Assembly: GCA_003168375.1 (NCBI GenBank)
Contig: PMSI01000001.1
Location: 496,001 to 560,000, forward strand
Length of the DNA: 64,000 nucleotides
Direction of reading: 5' to 3'
From: Vulcanimicrobiota bacterium
GTDB lineage: Bacteria > Vulcanimicrobiota > Vulcanimicrobiia > Vulcanimicrobiales > Vulcanimicrobiaceae
In this document: piece by piece, positions 7,611 through 16,447 of the stretch
Numbering within the stretch: the first letter of the stretch is position 1
How the letters are laid out: each line of letters opens with the position of its first letter
Notes under the pieces: model-generated
Databases searched by the model: none
What the model was told of the DNA's origin: nothing
The model's input: only the letters and a program-made list of their open reading frames with translations
Position numbers and translations under genes: made by a program

Positions 7611-8702
7611 TTATGCTGCGGGTTCCTCCGCGGCGGCGAACGGGGCGGCGAGCTGGAGCCGCGCGCGCCCGATCCGCGCGTCGGCCATCCCGTAGTAGAA
7701 TTCGTAGTCGCGCTCGCCTCGTTGGTCGATCGCGGTCGGGAACACGACGTTGCTCACGATCCCGTGCGTCTCGTCCACACCCTCGGGGACCATGACGGGA
7801 TTCTGCGATCGATAGCGGACGATGTGAGGCCGTTCGGCGTCGTGGACCACGAAGCCGGCGCTGTACTGCATCGCGTACGAACCGTCACCGATCTCGCGCG
7901 CGTTCACGCCGTGGAAGATCGAGAACCAGCCTTCGGCGATGCGCACCGGCGGCGTTCCGGCACCGGTCTTGATCTGACACCACGACGCATCGGGCACGAT
8001 CGCCAGCGCGCTCTCACGCGCATCGAGCACGTTGCGCACGTCGCGCAGCACCGGCTCGAGCGGGACGTATGCGATGCGCGTGCACTCGCGCTCGGCCGGC
8101 GGCAGGTCGAGCAGGGTCGGGATCGCACCGCGTCCGTCCATCGTCGAGAGCCGCAGCATCGGGCGGTGGTAGAACGCGATCGACCGCACGCCGTCGGGCG
8201 AGAGCACGGGCTCGGGGAAGAACACGCCGTCCTTGTCGTCGCCTTGATGCAGGCCCTCAGCGAAGCGCACGAGTCCTAAGCGTTCCCAGTGCACGGCGTC
8301 ATCGGAGAGCGCGATCGCGATGCGCGGACCGTCCGGACCGAACGCCGTGTACGCCATCACGTACCGGTCGAGTGCAGGGATGAACGTGACGCGCGGATCT
8401 TCGCAGCCCATCCCGCCGGGGGTGCTGCGCACTTCGTACGGCGCCTCGGGCTCGAGCGCGAAGCCGGTTCGCTCGAACCGCAGGTCGTCTCCCGCACGGA
8501 TTCCGCGGCACGTCTCGACGCGCGAAACGTTGCCCTCGGCGACCGCGCGCGGATAGAGCAGAAAGGTTCCGTCGCGCGCGGTGGCGCTCGCCGGATTGAG
8601 GACGCCCTCGCGTTCGAAGGGGGAACCGTCGGGGCTCAGGACGATCCCCAAGCGGGTGATCGTACCGTCGAAGCGCGTCAGCGCGTCGACCGCAGGCGTC
8701 AT
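7611..8702 (-). CDS. Glycoside hydrolase/phosphorylase family GH130
   Basis: Five-bladed beta-propeller enzyme of the GH130 type, which includes beta-1,4- and beta-1,2-mannoside phosphorylases and hydrolases. Typical landmarks are LNPASA near residue 35, the GGMGCEDPRVTFI motif (E-D-P-R), YVMAYTAFGPDGPRIAIA, and KDGVFFPEPV followed by FYHRP. The length (363) is normal. The ATG at 8702 overlaps the preceding stop as ATGA; a TTG two codons upstream is possible. No phosphomannomutase or sugar transporter adjoins, so phosphorylase versus hydrolase cannot be decided here. It is probably a cytoplasmic enzyme acting on mannose-containing oligosaccharides, with the exact substrate unknown. Confidence 0.85.
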   Translation of the reverse strand: MTPAVDALTRFDGTITRLGIVLSPDGSPFEREGVLNPASATARDGTFLLYPRAVAEGNVSRVETCRGIRAGDDLRFERTGFALEPEAPYEVRSTPGGMGCEDPRVTFIPALDRYVMAYTAFGPDGPRIAIALSDDAVHWERLGLVRFAEGLHQGDDKDGVFFPEPVLSPDGVRSIAFYHRPMLRLSTMDGRGAIPTLLDLPPAERECTRIAYVPLEPVLRDVRNVLDARESALAIVPDASWCQIKTGAGTPPVRIAEGWFSIFHGVNAREIGDGSYAMQYSAGFVVHDAERPHIVRYRSQNPVMVPEGVDETHGIVSNVVFPTAIDQRGERDYEFYYGMADARIGRARLQLAAPFAAAEEPAA

Positions 8703-9034
8703 CTCCAAGCCAACCCTACTACGAGCTCGTGCGACGTCATCCCGGCCTGCGCGGCGAACTCGTCCACGTCGTCCGACGCGCCGACCAGCACCCGCGGGTC
8801 GGTTCCGTCGTGCTCAACGCGCGCCGTGAACTGCATCCCAACAGAGAGAATATCGGCACCATCGGCCAATGCCTTCGGAAATCCATCGCCATGGACCCCG
8901 ACGCGGACGCTGAGCCCGCCGCGGCGCGCGGCTTCTGCGGGCGCCTCGGCGAGCGCGGTTCGGCTCGAGACGTTCGGGATGCCGCCCCGGTCGAGGACCC
9001 GCGCCAGGTCCCCCGGCGGCGCATCGGCGAGCAC
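8699..9034 (-). CDS. Small hypothetical protein
   Basis: Unrecognised 111-residue protein between a lipoprotein gene and the GH130 gene. Its GTG start at 9034 shares one base with the upstream TAG stop (TAGTG), and its TGA stop overlaps the GH130 ATG (ATGA), which argues that it is a real, coupled gene rather than a chance frame. It is moderately acidic and rich in Ala, Asp and Gly, with no signal peptide. A central MQFTARVEHDGTDPRVLV could be a beta hairpin, followed by a helix DDVDEFAAQAG. The longer open frame upstream is a shadow. Function unknown. Confidence 0.55.
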   Translation of the reverse strand: MLADAPPGDLARVLDRGGIPNVSSRTALAEAPAEAARRGGLSVRVGVHGDGFPKALADGADILSVGMQFTARVEHDGTDPRVLVGASDDVDEFAAQAGMTSHELVVGLAWR

Positions 9035-9471
9035 TACCTCAGCGTCGTCGAGGCGATCGGCTCGCCCGATGGAGAGACCACCTCGACGCGCGAGCCGGCC
9101 CGGTAGGCGACGTTCGGGACGAGCCAGATGGTGTAGGTCCGGTACTCCCGCGGTGCCGGCTCGCCGCCGTCGAGCGCGGCGCGTTCGAAGGCGACGATCC
9201 GGATCCGGTCGGTGTTCGGCCGGATCGACTCGACGATCTGGGTCCAACCTGTTTCCTTGTGCGGACCCATCAGCAGCACGACGGCGAACTCGTGGCGGAA
9301 GTCGGCGGAGACTGCAACGCCAAGCGAGTCGAGCGTCCGCCGGTCGCGCACGACGACGATCTCCCGGGGTCCCACGACAGGGGTGGTCCCGGTGCGAACC
9401 GTGTTGACCCGCACCTCGCGGCAGCCGGCGAGGACGACGGCCGTCACGAGGGCGGCAAGGACGCGCCGCAT
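9034..9471 (-). CDS. Lipoprotein, possibly PrcB-like
   Basis: Exported lipoprotein of 145 residues. The signal (MRRVLAALVTAVVLAGC) carries a lipobox LAGC with Cys at residue 17. The mature part contains DFRHEFAVVLLMGPHKETGW, then a strand-rich region ending YTIWLVPN. This weakly resembles the PrcB C-terminal domain, in which a DF..E.vvl...G....tGw core precedes beta strands. I chose the ATG at 9471 because it starts the signal peptide; the very long open frame upstream runs antisense to the next gene. Its stop is coupled to the small gene downstream. The family assignment is tentative. Confidence 0.6.
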   Translation of the reverse strand: MRRVLAALVTAVVLAGCREVRVNTVRTGTTPVVGPREIVVVRDRRTLDSLGVAVSADFRHEFAVVLLMGPHKETGWTQIVESIRPNTDRIRIVAFERAALDGGEPAPREYRTYTIWLVPNVAYRAGSRVEVVSPSGEPIASTTLR

Positions 9472-9555
9472 CGGCGTCGGTCGTTCGACAGTTCGCACCG
9501 AGGATACCCCGCGGTCGCGACGGAAGTCGGCTACCTCCATTTGGGGAGTTCCGCC

Positions 9556-10308
9556 ATGCTGATGCTTCTGCCGATCGTCCTCGCCCTTGCCGCGAGCGAG
9601 CCTGCGCCCGCAGCCAGCGCGGCGCCGGCAACCGGCACCGCACCGGCGACCAGCAATGCGGCGCGGCCGACGCCGCTGACCGAGATCGGTCGCGTCAGGG
9701 CGCTCCCCGCCTGCGTACCGATCGTCGCCCACGCGAACGGTGCGATCACGAACGCGCTCGACAACGATCGTACGCTCGCGATCATCTCGACGAACTTGCA
9801 CAACACCGACTACGACAAGCTGAACTTCCTGCAGCGCCGCAATGCCATCGACGCGTTGATGAAGCAGGCCGAAGCGATGCGCGTCGCATCGTCCGCGGGC
9901 GACGGCGAAGTGAAGAAGCTGCGCGAGTATGCCAAGACGTCGCCCGACCCGAAGCGCCAGGAGGAACTCAAGACCTTCGCCGACGCGCTGGGCGGCGCGC
10001 TCGGCCGGCAGAAGAAGGCGGCGGTCGAATTCATGCGCGACATCACGATCATGCGGGGTCGCGAAGAGGCGACGGAGGCGCGCGACCTCATGCAGCAGGC
10101 AAACCCCGTGCCGCCCGGCGCCGCCCGTGTCTTGGCAGGCTCGCAGCAGCAGCAGCAGATAAGCGCGGCGCCGACGATCCCGCCGCTCCCGAACTACAAC
10201 AAGCAGCTCCAGTATCTCGGCGACACGTTGGACGGTCTGACGCACGGCATTCAGACCGACGAAGGGCTGGCCGCGGACCACAGCATCGCGGCAACCTCGG
10301 GCTGTTGA
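9556..10308 (+). CDS. Secreted hypothetical protein with helical core
   Basis: Protein of 250 residues with an N-terminal signal peptide (LMLLPIVLALAAS) and an Ala/Pro/Thr-rich linker to about residue 40. A mostly helical domain follows: conserved-looking stretches include VPIVAHANGAITNALDN and TDYDKLNFLQRRNAIDALM, then Lys/Glu-rich helices. Near the end come a QQQQQ run and a terminal ...TSGC. The ATG at 9556 follows TTGGGGAG, a good ribosome-binding site; the longer open frame is a shadow of the divergent lipoprotein. Function unknown. It precedes heme A synthase by about 50 bases but there is no evidence of a shared role. Confidence 0.6.
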   Translation: MLMLLPIVLALAASEPAPAASAAPATGTAPATSNAARPTPLTEIGRVRALPACVPIVAHANGAITNALDNDRTLAIISTNLHNTDYDKLNFLQRRNAIDALMKQAEAMRVASSAGDGEVKKLREYAKTSPDPKRQEELKTFADALGGALGRQKKAAVEFMRDITIMRGREEATEARDLMQQANPVPPGAARVLAGSQQQQQISAAPTIPPLPNYNKQLQYLGDTLDGLTHGIQTDEGLAADHSIAATSGC

Positions 10309-10328
10309 CGACCTGAGTCGTTTCGCGC

Positions 10329-10343
10329 CCGCCCTTCGGGCGG
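10329..10343. terminator. GC-rich stem-loop before heme A synthase
   Basis: A perfect six-base-pair hairpin, CCGCCC-TTC-GGGCGG, lies between the upstream secreted-protein gene and ctaA. No U-tract follows (the next bases are tacgg), so it is at best a weak or Rho-aided terminator, or an mRNA-end stabiliser. It ends 13 bases before the ctaA start codon. Confidence 0.35.
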
Positions 10344-10356
10344 TACGGTACTAGGG

Positions 10357-11289
10357 ATGTTCCGCGCCTTTTCGCTGGCGGCTGCCGTTTCGGCGTTCCT
10401 GCTCGCCGTGCTGGGGAGCTGGGTGCGAATCAACGGCGCCGGGATGACCTGTCCCGACTGGCCGCTCTGCCGGCACGCGCTGGTCCCGGCGCTCGACGGT
10501 GCGGTGGCACTGGAGTGGTCGCATCGGCTGGTCGCCCTGGTCGTCGGAATCCTCGCGCTGGGCGCATTGTGGACCGGTTGGCGGGCGCGCCGCCGGATCG
10601 GCGGCGTTCCGCTCGTCCTCGCCTACATCGGCGCGGTCTTTATCGTGCAGGTCGCGCTGGGCGGCTTGACCGTGGCGCTCTCGAACACTCCGTGGTCGGT
10701 GGTCGTCCACTGGGGCACCGCGATGCTGCTGCTCGCCGGTCTCACCGCGCTCGCTCTCCTGGCGATCGTCGCGCCGGGCCCCGTCGTCGTCCGCGGTTCC
10801 GTCATGGGCGCCGTCCTCGCCGTCTGCGCCGGGCTTGCATTCTTGACGATGCTGGCCGGATCGTACGTCAGCTCGAGCGGTGCAGGGCTGGCGTGCTCGA
10901 CGCTCCCGGCGTGCGACAGTGGGTCGTGGATCGGTTCGGATCCGGCGCAGCTGGCCCAGATGGCGCACCGCTGGATCGCGGCCGGCTTCTTCGGGCTGGC
11001 CACCGTCGCCGCGTACATGGCGGCGTTCGGCACGACGGCGCGCGTCCGCGTCGCGACCCTCATCGCCTACGCGCTGGTCGTGCTGCAGGTGATGCTCGGG
11101 ATCGCGAACGTCGCCTGGCAGTTGCCGACGCTGCTGCGCGAGGCGCACGCCGCGAACGCCTGCGCAGCCTTCGTCGCGTTCGTCGCCGCGCTGGTCTTCG
11201 CTGCGGTCGACGGCACCGTCGCCGTCGCCGTTGCTCCGCGCCGGGTGAGCGCGCTGCCGCCGGACGCCGCTGAACGGTCGCCCGGATGA
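10357..11289 (+). CDS. ctaA: Heme A synthase
   Basis: Integral membrane enzyme (COX15/CtaA family) that oxidises the C8 methyl of heme O to a formyl group, giving heme A for the cytochrome oxidase encoded nearby. At 310 residues with about eight membrane helices it fits the bacterial form. Conserved His contexts include [29 protein letters not shown] and REAHAANAC, in both halves of the internally duplicated protein. Cys pairs occur in the extracytoplasmic loops ([18 protein letters not shown]). The stop overlaps the ctaB start (ATGA), so the two heme-modifying enzymes are coupled. The upstream hairpin at 10329 separates it from the preceding gene. Confidence 0.93.
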   Translation: MFRAFSLAAAVSAFLLAVLGSWVRINGAGMTCPDWPLCRHALVPALDGAVALEWSHRLVALVVGILALGALWTGWRARRRIGGVPLVLAYIGAVFIVQVALGGLTVALSNTPWSVVVHWGTAMLLLAGLTALALLAIVAPGPVVVRGSVMGAVLAVCAGLAFLTMLAGSYVSSSGAGLACSTLPACDSGSWIGSDPAQLAQMAHRWIAAGFFGLATVAAYMAAFGTTARVRVATLIAYALVVLQVMLGIANVAWQLPTLLREAHAANACAAFVAFVAALVFAAVDGTVAVAVAPRRVSALPPDAAERSPG

Positions 11290-12230
11290 GCTCGACGCTC
11301 TCGCGCATCGACGGCGCACCGCTCCCGCGCCTGCCCGGACCCAAGAGCCGTCTGCGCGGCGCGATCGAGAACTACTACGAGCTCACCAAGCCGCGCATCA
11401 TCTACCTGCTGCTCATCACCACGCTCGCGGCGATGGTGATGGCGGCGCGCGGTGTTCCGCCGCTGCTGCTCACGGTCTGGACGCTGCTCGGCGGCGCGCT
11501 CTCGGCGGCGTCGGCGGGCGCGCTGAACTGCGTGTGGGACCGCGACATCGACCGTCTGATGAACCGTACCAAGCTGCGCCCCGTTGCGCGCGGGGCGATC
11601 TCGGCGCGCGACGCGCTGATCTTCGCGGCACTCGCGCAAAGCGCGGGCTTCGCGATGCTCTACGCGTTCGTCAACCCGCTGGCGGCGTGGCTCTCGCTGG
11701 CCGGAAACGCGTACTACGTCGTGATCTACACGATGTGGCTGAAGCGCGTGACGCCGCTGAACATCGTGATCGGCGGTGCCGCCGGCGCGGTTCCGCCGCT
11801 CGTCGGCTGGGCCGCCGTGACCGGCCATCTCGGCTCGCCCGCGTTCGCGCTCTTCGCGGTGATCTTCTTGTGGACGCCGCCGCACTTCTGGGCGCTCGCG
11901 CTGATGACGAACGTCGACTACGACAAAGCCGGGATCCCGATGATGCCCAACGTCAAGGGCATCGCCCACACCAAACGCGAGATCGTGATCTACTCGCTGG
12001 TGTTGGTCGGTGTCTCGCTGGCGTTCTTCCCGCTCCACGTCCTGGGCCCGTGCTACGGCGGCTGCGCGCTGATCCTCGGCGCCGTGTTCCTGTGGGATGC
12101 GTGGAAGGTCAGCGGCGATCCGACGAAGCGCTACGCGCGGGTGCTGTTCAAATACTCGCTGCTGTATCTCGCCCTCATGTGCGCGGCGATGGTACTCGAC
12201 CGCGTGATCCAGCTTCCGCACGTGACCTGA
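11286..12230 (+). CDS. ctaB: Protoheme IX farnesyltransferase (heme O synthase)
   Basis: UbiA-type prenyltransferase that adds a farnesyl group to heme B, giving heme O, the substrate of CtaA. The first Asp-rich motif is [15 protein letters not shown] with KLRPVARG downstream, and the second is [15 protein letters not shown]; both are diagnostic for CtaB/COX10. It has about nine predicted membrane helices and 314 residues. Translation is coupled to ctaA through a 4-base ATGA overlap. Together with CtaA it supplies heme A to the divergent oxidase operon 4-7 kb downstream. Confidence 0.95.
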   Translation: MSSTLSRIDGAPLPRLPGPKSRLRGAIENYYELTKPRIIYLLLITTLAAMVMAARGVPPLLLTVWTLLGGALSAASAGALNCVWDRDIDRLMNRTKLRPVARGAISARDALIFAALAQSAGFAMLYAFVNPLAAWLSLAGNAYYVVIYTMWLKRVTPLNIVIGGAAGAVPPLVGWAAVTGHLGSPAFALFAVIFLWTPPHFWALALMTNVDYDKAGIPMMPNVKGIAHTKREIVIYSLVLVGVSLAFFPLHVLGPCYGGCALILGAVFLWDAWKVSGDPTKRYARVLFKYSLLYLALMCAAMVLDRVIQLPHVT

Positions 12231-12241
12231 GCGCCGCCGCG

Positions 12242-13651
12242 ATGGCAACTACCGCCCAAACCACGGTCGCCGGTCACCAGCTCGATCGCAGCACCGTTCC
12301 GCTGCTCGTCACGCTCGGGCTCGGCGTGTTCGCCGGAGCGCTCGACCTGGGCGTGCTCTCACCGGCGCTCCCAGCGCTCGGCGCGGCGTTCGGGATCGGA
12401 CCGCGCGATCTGGCGTGGGTGTTCACGCTCTACCTGCTGGCGAACGTCGTCGCGATCCCGGTGATGTCGAAGCTCGCGGATCAGTACGGCCGGCGTCCGG
12501 TCTACATCGCCTGCGTCGCGATCTTTGCGGCCGGGAGCGTGCTCGCGATCGCCGCGCCGAGCTACGGCATCTTTCTCGCCGCGCGGGCGATCCAGGCGGC
12601 CGGTGCCGGCGGGATCTTCCCGGTCGCGACGGCGGCGATCGCCGACCGCATCCCGCTCGAGCGGCGCGGCGCGGCGCTCGGGCTGATCGCGGCGACGTGG
12701 GGTGTGGCCGCCGTGATCGGCCCCGTGATCGGCGGCGCGATCACGCACTTCATCTCGTGGCACTGGATCTTCGCGCTCAACGTACCGCTTGCGATCGTGG
12801 TGATCGTGATGGCGCGCACGACGGTGCCGGCGAACGCCGCGAACGCCCGCGGCCCGCTCGACGTCGCCGGCGTCGTCACGCTCGCGGTCGGCCTGCTCGC
12901 AACGATGGGCCTGTTGACGCGGCTGTACGCGGTCGGCGGATCGGTCGACCCGCTGCGCGCCTGGGCGCTGGTTGCGATCGCGGTGATCGCGTTCGCGCTG
13001 TTCGCGCTCGCCGAACGGCGCGCCGCGCAGCCGGTGCTTCCGCCGGCGTTCCTTGCCGACCGCCAGTTGCTCGTCACCTACGCGCTCGAGATTCTGATCG
13101 GGATGCTGGAAGGCGCGCTCTTCTTCATCCCGGCGGCGCTGGTTGCGGGCGAGCACCTCGGCTATGCCGCCGCGGGGATGGTGGCAGCGCTCGGCGCGCT
13201 CTGCTTCGTCGCGGTGATCCCGCTCTCGGGCCGGCTGCTCGACGTCGTCGGGAGCCGCGCGGTGCTCGCCGCCGGGAGCACGCTGACGGCGCTCGGGATG
13301 CTGATCTTCGCGCTCGGCTTTGCGCGGTTGCCGCTCGCGCTGCTGGCGATGGTCGTCGCGGGATGTGGGTTCGGCGCGCTGCTCGGGGCGCCGACGCGCT
13401 ACATCATCAGCAACCGGGTGGGCGCGAACCAGCGCGCGAGCGCGGTCGGCATGCTCTCGATCATGCTGATCGTCGGGCAGATCATCGGCGGATCGCTCGG
13501 CGGCGGCGTCGCGAGTTCGCACGGCGACGTGGTGAACGGCTATCGCGTCGCGTACTTCGTCTTCGCCGCGATCGCGGTCGTCGCGGCACTGCTCACCGGC
13601 GTGCTCGCATCGCGGCGCGCCGAACTCGACCACGCGCGCAAAGCTGCATGA
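12242..13651 (+). CDS. MFS drug/solute exporter (DHA2-like)
   Basis: Major facilitator superfamily permease, 469 residues. The size and spacing of hydrophobic segments suggest 14 membrane helices, as in the DHA2 (14-TMS) drug:H+ antiporters. Motif A between helices 2 and 3 is clear ([13 protein letters not shown]). A motif C-like [14 protein letters not shown] lies in helix 5. It starts 11 bases after ctaB and probably shares its transcript. Substrate cannot be read from sequence; linkage to heme biosynthesis does not by itself imply heme export. Confidence 0.85.
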   Translation: MATTAQTTVAGHQLDRSTVPLLVTLGLGVFAGALDLGVLSPALPALGAAFGIGPRDLAWVFTLYLLANVVAIPVMSKLADQYGRRPVYIACVAIFAAGSVLAIAAPSYGIFLAARAIQAAGAGGIFPVATAAIADRIPLERRGAALGLIAATWGVAAVIGPVIGGAITHFISWHWIFALNVPLAIVVIVMARTTVPANAANARGPLDVAGVVTLAVGLLATMGLLTRLYAVGGSVDPLRAWALVAIAVIAFALFALAERRAAQPVLPPAFLADRQLLVTYALEILIGMLEGALFFIPAALVAGEHLGYAAAGMVAALGALCFVAVIPLSGRLLDVVGSRAVLAAGSTLTALGMLIFALGFARLPLALLAMVVAGCGFGALLGAPTRYIISNRVGANQRASAVGMLSIMLIVGQIIGGSLGGGVASSHGDVVNGYRVAYFVFAAIAVVAALLTGVLASRRAELDHARKAA

Positions 13652-13679
13652 CGCATGCGCGATCGCCGGCCAGCTCCGG

Positions 13680-14663
13680 TCAGGGGCTCTCGACGAAGAT
13701 CTTTCGCGCCAGGCGGTAGACGAGATAGGCGAGCGACGCGAAGAGCGCGAGGACCACGGCGAGGTCAGCCAAGCCGCTGAAGCCGGCGACGCTGTTGCCG
13801 CACAGTGCGACCGCGGTCGACGAGAGCCACAGGTTCAACCGGGCGAGCGGATTGCTCGCGACGCCGTGGCTCGCGTCGACCTGCGCGAGGATCTCGGCGG
13901 GCAACCACGACGTGTCGCTCATCATCGACCGCACTCGCCCGTCCGCTCCGATCAGCACGGTGTTCTCGGCGTGGATGATCCCGATGTTCGGGTCGGGGAA
14001 CGCCGTGACGTGGAACTGCGCTGCGAAGTCGAGCGTCGGCTCGGCGTCGCCGACGACCAAGCTCCAGCGCCGCGGGTCGGCCTTGTACGCGCCGGCGTAG
14101 CGCGCGAGTACCGGCGGCCGGTCGTAGGTCGGATCGAGCGTCACCTCGACCAGATGCAGATCGCGCTTCCCGGCGAGTTCTTGGAGCTTCGCGAACTTCG
14201 CGCTGATCAGCGGGCACATCCGCGCGTCGGCACAGCGCGTGTAGATGAACGAGAGAACGACGTCCTTGCCGCGCAGCTGGGAGAAGCGGAACGGCTTTGC
14301 CGTCTGGTCGAGAAACGGGGTGTCGGGCACGACGTCGCCGATCTTGAGCGGCGTCACCCGTCTCAGCGGCGAGGTCTCGCTGGTGAGCGCCTGCGCGCTC
14401 GAGCTGGTCACGTTGGAGAGGGTCCAGGGCTCGGTCTTCGTGCTGACGTCGGCTTCGATCGTCGCCCCGGGCAGCAGTTGTGCGGCCCGCTCGCGGGGAA
14501 CGATACGGAACGGCATCGTCATCGCCGGCATCGTGCCGAACGCATCGTGGCGCACGATGACCTCACCGGTCTTCGGCGTCACGGCCAGGACGACGCCGTG
14601 CAGGCGCACAGCGGCGCTCGCGTATCCAGGGAACAGCAGCATGATCGACACGACGAAGATCAT
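13680..14663 (-). CDS. SCO1/SenC-like copper protein with N-terminal CusF-like domain
   Basis: Thioredoxin-fold copper chaperone for assembly of the CuA site of cytochrome oxidase. A signal peptide (about 1-17) precedes a CusF-like domain (GTMPAMTMPFRIV supplies copper-binding Met residues). The SCO domain follows, with TRCADARMCP (a C-x5-C variant of the usual C-x3-C) and a downstream His in IGIIHAENTVL. A C-terminal membrane helix (LAVVLALFASLAYLVYRLA) would anchor it. Proposed start ATG 14663 overlaps the divergent gene by 23 bases; ATG 14642 is an alternative but would shorten the signal peptide. It lies beside the oxidase genes, as expected. Confidence 0.88.
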   Translation of the reverse strand: MIFVVSIMLLFPGYASAAVRLHGVVLAVTPKTGEVIVRHDAFGTMPAMTMPFRIVPRERAAQLLPGATIEADVSTKTEPWTLSNVTSSSAQALTSETSPLRRVTPLKIGDVVPDTPFLDQTAKPFRFSQLRGKDVVLSFIYTRCADARMCPLISAKFAKLQELAGKRDLHLVEVTLDPTYDRPPVLARYAGAYKADPRRWSLVVGDAEPTLDFAAQFHVTAFPDPNIGIIHAENTVLIGADGRVRSMMSDTSWLPAEILAQVDASHGVASNPLARLNLWLSSTAVALCGNSVAGFSGLADLAVVLALFASLAYLVYRLARKIFVESP

Positions 14664-15270
14664 CCACGGCGTGCGGCCCAGCCGGCTCAGCGCGGACGAC
14701 CGCGCGCAGACGCTGATCCGGCGGCCGTGGACGCGCGCCGAGCGCCGCGTCGTGCTGACGGGCTTTTTCGGGCGGCTCACCATCGCCGTCGAACCGCTGC
14801 TGTGCGGGCTGGTGTTCGCGGCCATCACGATCGGCGTGTTCTGGGCTCCTAAGCTCTCGGGCGGAAAGGTTCTTTCGGACATCGTCGTCATCGCCCCGGT
14901 CTTCGGGCTAGGCGTCCTCGCGTGCGTGGCGTGGATGCTGGGCGTCATGCTCGCGCCGGCTCGCGCCCTCGCCCACACGCTGCGACCGATCTACATCGTC
15001 GACGGTTACATCCGCTACCGCCCGCGCGACCGAGAGTCGGCCGAGGACTGCAACGGCTACGTCGCCGTGCTGACCGAGAAAGAGATCGTCGCCTGCGAGT
15101 GGCCGACGCTCGGCGAGATCGAGCTACCCGCCATCACACGCCCCGCGCTGTGCGAGTTCAGCGAGTACGGGGGCGTCCATCACGTCGACGGCCGGCCGAC
15201 CGGCGTGCTGCCGGCCCGCATCTCGCCGCTCGGCGTCGGGATCCACGGCCGCAAGGAAGAGATCGTCTGA
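14641..15270 (+). CDS. Hypothetical membrane protein beside oxidase operon
   Basis: Unrecognised protein of 209 residues. It has a basic N-terminal tail (about 45 residues), two membrane segments (about 55-75, VEPLLCGLVFAAITIGVFW; about 85-110, IVVIAPVFGLGVLACVAWMLG) and a cytoplasmic-looking C-terminal domain of about 95 residues beginning LRPIYIVDGYIRYRPRD and containing SEYGGVHHVDGRP. The ATG at 14641 is preceded by AGGGA at a good distance. It starts inside the first codons of the divergent SCO gene. It is convergent with the small oxidase-operon genes. A role in oxidase biogenesis is possible from location only. Confidence 0.55.
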   Translation: MIDTTKIIHGVRPSRLSADDRAQTLIRRPWTRAERRVVLTGFFGRLTIAVEPLLCGLVFAAITIGVFWAPKLSGGKVLSDIVVIAPVFGLGVLACVAWMLGVMLAPARALAHTLRPIYIVDGYIRYRPRDRESAEDCNGYVAVLTEKEIVACEWPTLGEIELPAITRPALCEFSEYGGVHHVDGRPTGVLPARISPLGVGIHGRKEEIV

Positions 15271-15282
15271 CCCGTTCGGCTC

Positions 15283-15459
15283 CTACAGTTTGATCGTCAG
15301 GGTGTTACCGGCGGGCCAGACGTGGTTGTTCCCGGACGTCCCGACGACCATCCCCGCGATCACGAAGATCAGCACCACGCCCGCGATGCCGGCCCACATC
15401 ACGAGCGGCGGGATGCCGCTCGAGATCGGAACACCGCGTTCGTCCTCCACGTCGTGCAT
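15283..15459 (-). CDS. Small membrane protein at end of oxidase operon
   Basis: Predicted 58-residue single-pass membrane protein. A charged N-terminus (MHDVEDERGVPISSG) is followed by one hydrophobic helix (about 20-42, MWAGIAGVVLIFVIAGMVVG) and a short polar tail. The ATG shares one base with the stop of the upstream small gene (TGATG), and a purine-rich AGGTG precedes it. Small single-helix proteins often occur as accessory subunits in heme-copper oxidase operons. I cannot assign it to a named subunit. Confidence 0.6.
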   Translation of the reverse strand: MHDVEDERGVPISSGIPPLVMWAGIAGVVLIFVIAGMVVGTSGNNHVWPAGNTLTIKL

Positions 15460-15668
15460 CAGGCACCTCCTCCGCCGTGCGGAAGCACGCCGAAACACGC
15501 GAGAACGACCAAGACGCACCCGAACGCCATCAGGCCCAGCAGCACTTTGGTGACGTTGTCGTCGAGCCCGTTCTTCGGCCACTCGCCGCGCAGGCCGACC
15601 AAGGCGAACGCGAACACGATCAGCGCCCCCACGAATGCAACGACCTTCTCAATGGTGGCTAGATCCAT
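15459..15668 (-). CDS. Small two-helix membrane protein in oxidase operon
   Basis: Protein of 69 residues with two membrane segments (about 8-25, VVAFVGALIVFAFALVGL; about 42-62, VLLGLMAFGCVLVVLACFG) and a Gly-rich C-terminus (HGGGGA). Its size and topology resemble small accessory or subunit IV-like proteins of heme-copper oxidases, but similarity to a specific family is not evident. It lies downstream of subunit III on the same strand, separated by 125 bases containing a hairpin, and is coupled to the next small gene by a one-base overlap. Confidence 0.6.
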   Translation of the reverse strand: MDLATIEKVVAFVGALIVFAFALVGLRGEWPKNGLDDNVTKVLLGLMAFGCVLVVLACFGVLPHGGGGA

Positions 15669-15699
15669 TTAACGGCGCTCCGCCCCGGGCTGCGCGCCC

Positions 15700-15716
15700 C
15701 CCACGCGTTGCGTGGG
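15700..15716. terminator. Stem-loop between oxidase subunit III and small genes
   Basis: Perfect seven-base-pair hairpin CCCACGC-GTT-GCGTGGG in the 125-base gap downstream of subunit III. Flanking GC-rich bases (gggctgcgcgcccc) could form a second stem. There is no U-tract, so it may be a partial terminator, an attenuator or a stabiliser setting lower expression of the two small downstream genes. Confidence 0.4.
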
Positions 15717-15793
15717 CCCCCCGGTCCGAGCTCGCAACAAACCTGGCGGCATGGCGGGATTCTGCTGCGCTCGCTCCATCATCACTTTCGCTT

Positions 15794-16432
15794 TCACCAC
15801 AGATAAAACAGGAAGAAGAGCACGACCCAGATCACGTCGACGAAGTGCCAGTACAGCGTTCCGGCGGTGAGTCCGAAGAAGCGGTGCTCGGTGTAGACCC
15901 CGCGCTGGGTCTGGAGCCAGAGCGCGAACAAGAAGCACACGCCCAGGAAGACGTGGATCCCGTGCATTCCGGTCAGCGTGAAGAACGAGGCGCCGAAGAT
16001 GTTTCCGCTCCAGCCGCCGATCTGCGCGTGGGCGTACTCGTAGCCCTGACCGCCGAGGAAGTCCAGGCCGAGGAAGATCGTGAGCCACATGAACAGGTTG
16101 AAGCGGCCTTTGTTCGCGTGCTTCCAGCTCTCCAGTGCGTAGTGCATCGTGACGCCCGATCCGAACAGCACGACCGAGTTGAACGCGGCGAACGCCGTGT
16201 CGAGCCGCGGCAGCTGGTGGCCGTCTACGATCGGCGGCCAGTTCGGCTGGATCGAGTTGCGCAGATAGATATACGCGAAGATGTACGAGGAGAAAAGCAC
16301 CACGTCCGAGACGAGGAACAGGACGAACCCCATGAGACGCATGTCGCGCGTCTCTTGATAGATGATGTCGTCGTCGTGCCCGCCGTGATCGTCGTGGGCG
16401 TCGTGGCCGTGAGTAGCCACCGATACAGCCAT
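15794..16432 (-). CDS. ctaE: Cytochrome c oxidase subunit III
   Basis: Membrane subunit III of the heme-copper oxidase, 212 residues, with about five helices (the short bacterial form lacking the first two helices of mitochondrial COX3). A His-rich N-terminus (HGHDAHDDHGGHDDD) precedes the first helix. Conserved landmarks are NSVVLFGSGVTMHYALESW, FFTLTGMHGIHVFLG and LYWHFVDVIWVVLFFLFYLW. It follows subunit I by 15 bases in the order II-I-III. Subunit III contains no redox centre; in the family it binds lipid and stabilises proton uptake through subunit I. Confidence 0.94.
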   Translation of the reverse strand: MAVSVATHGHDAHDDHGGHDDDIIYQETRDMRLMGFVLFLVSDVVLFSSYIFAYIYLRNSIQPNWPPIVDGHQLPRLDTAFAAFNSVVLFGSGVTMHYALESWKHANKGRFNLFMWLTIFLGLDFLGGQGYEYAHAQIGGWSGNIFGASFFTLTGMHGIHVFLGVCFLFALWLQTQRGVYTEHRFFGLTAGTLYWHFVDVIWVVLFFLFYLW

Positions 16433-16447
16433 TACGCTCGCCGTCTC

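Noticed and set aside
9034-10281. Very long minus-strand open frame across the secreted-protein gene
   Set aside because: Only the 3' part (from ATG 9471) has a signal peptide and coherent protein; the rest is antisense to a better plus-strand gene and is Arg-rich, typical of high-GC shadow frames.
14641-14663. Overlap of divergent SCO and hypothetical genes as a meaningful antisense device
   Set aside because: Either start may be slightly misplaced (the SCO alternative is ATG 14642), so a 23-base divergent overlap is not firm enough to interpret.
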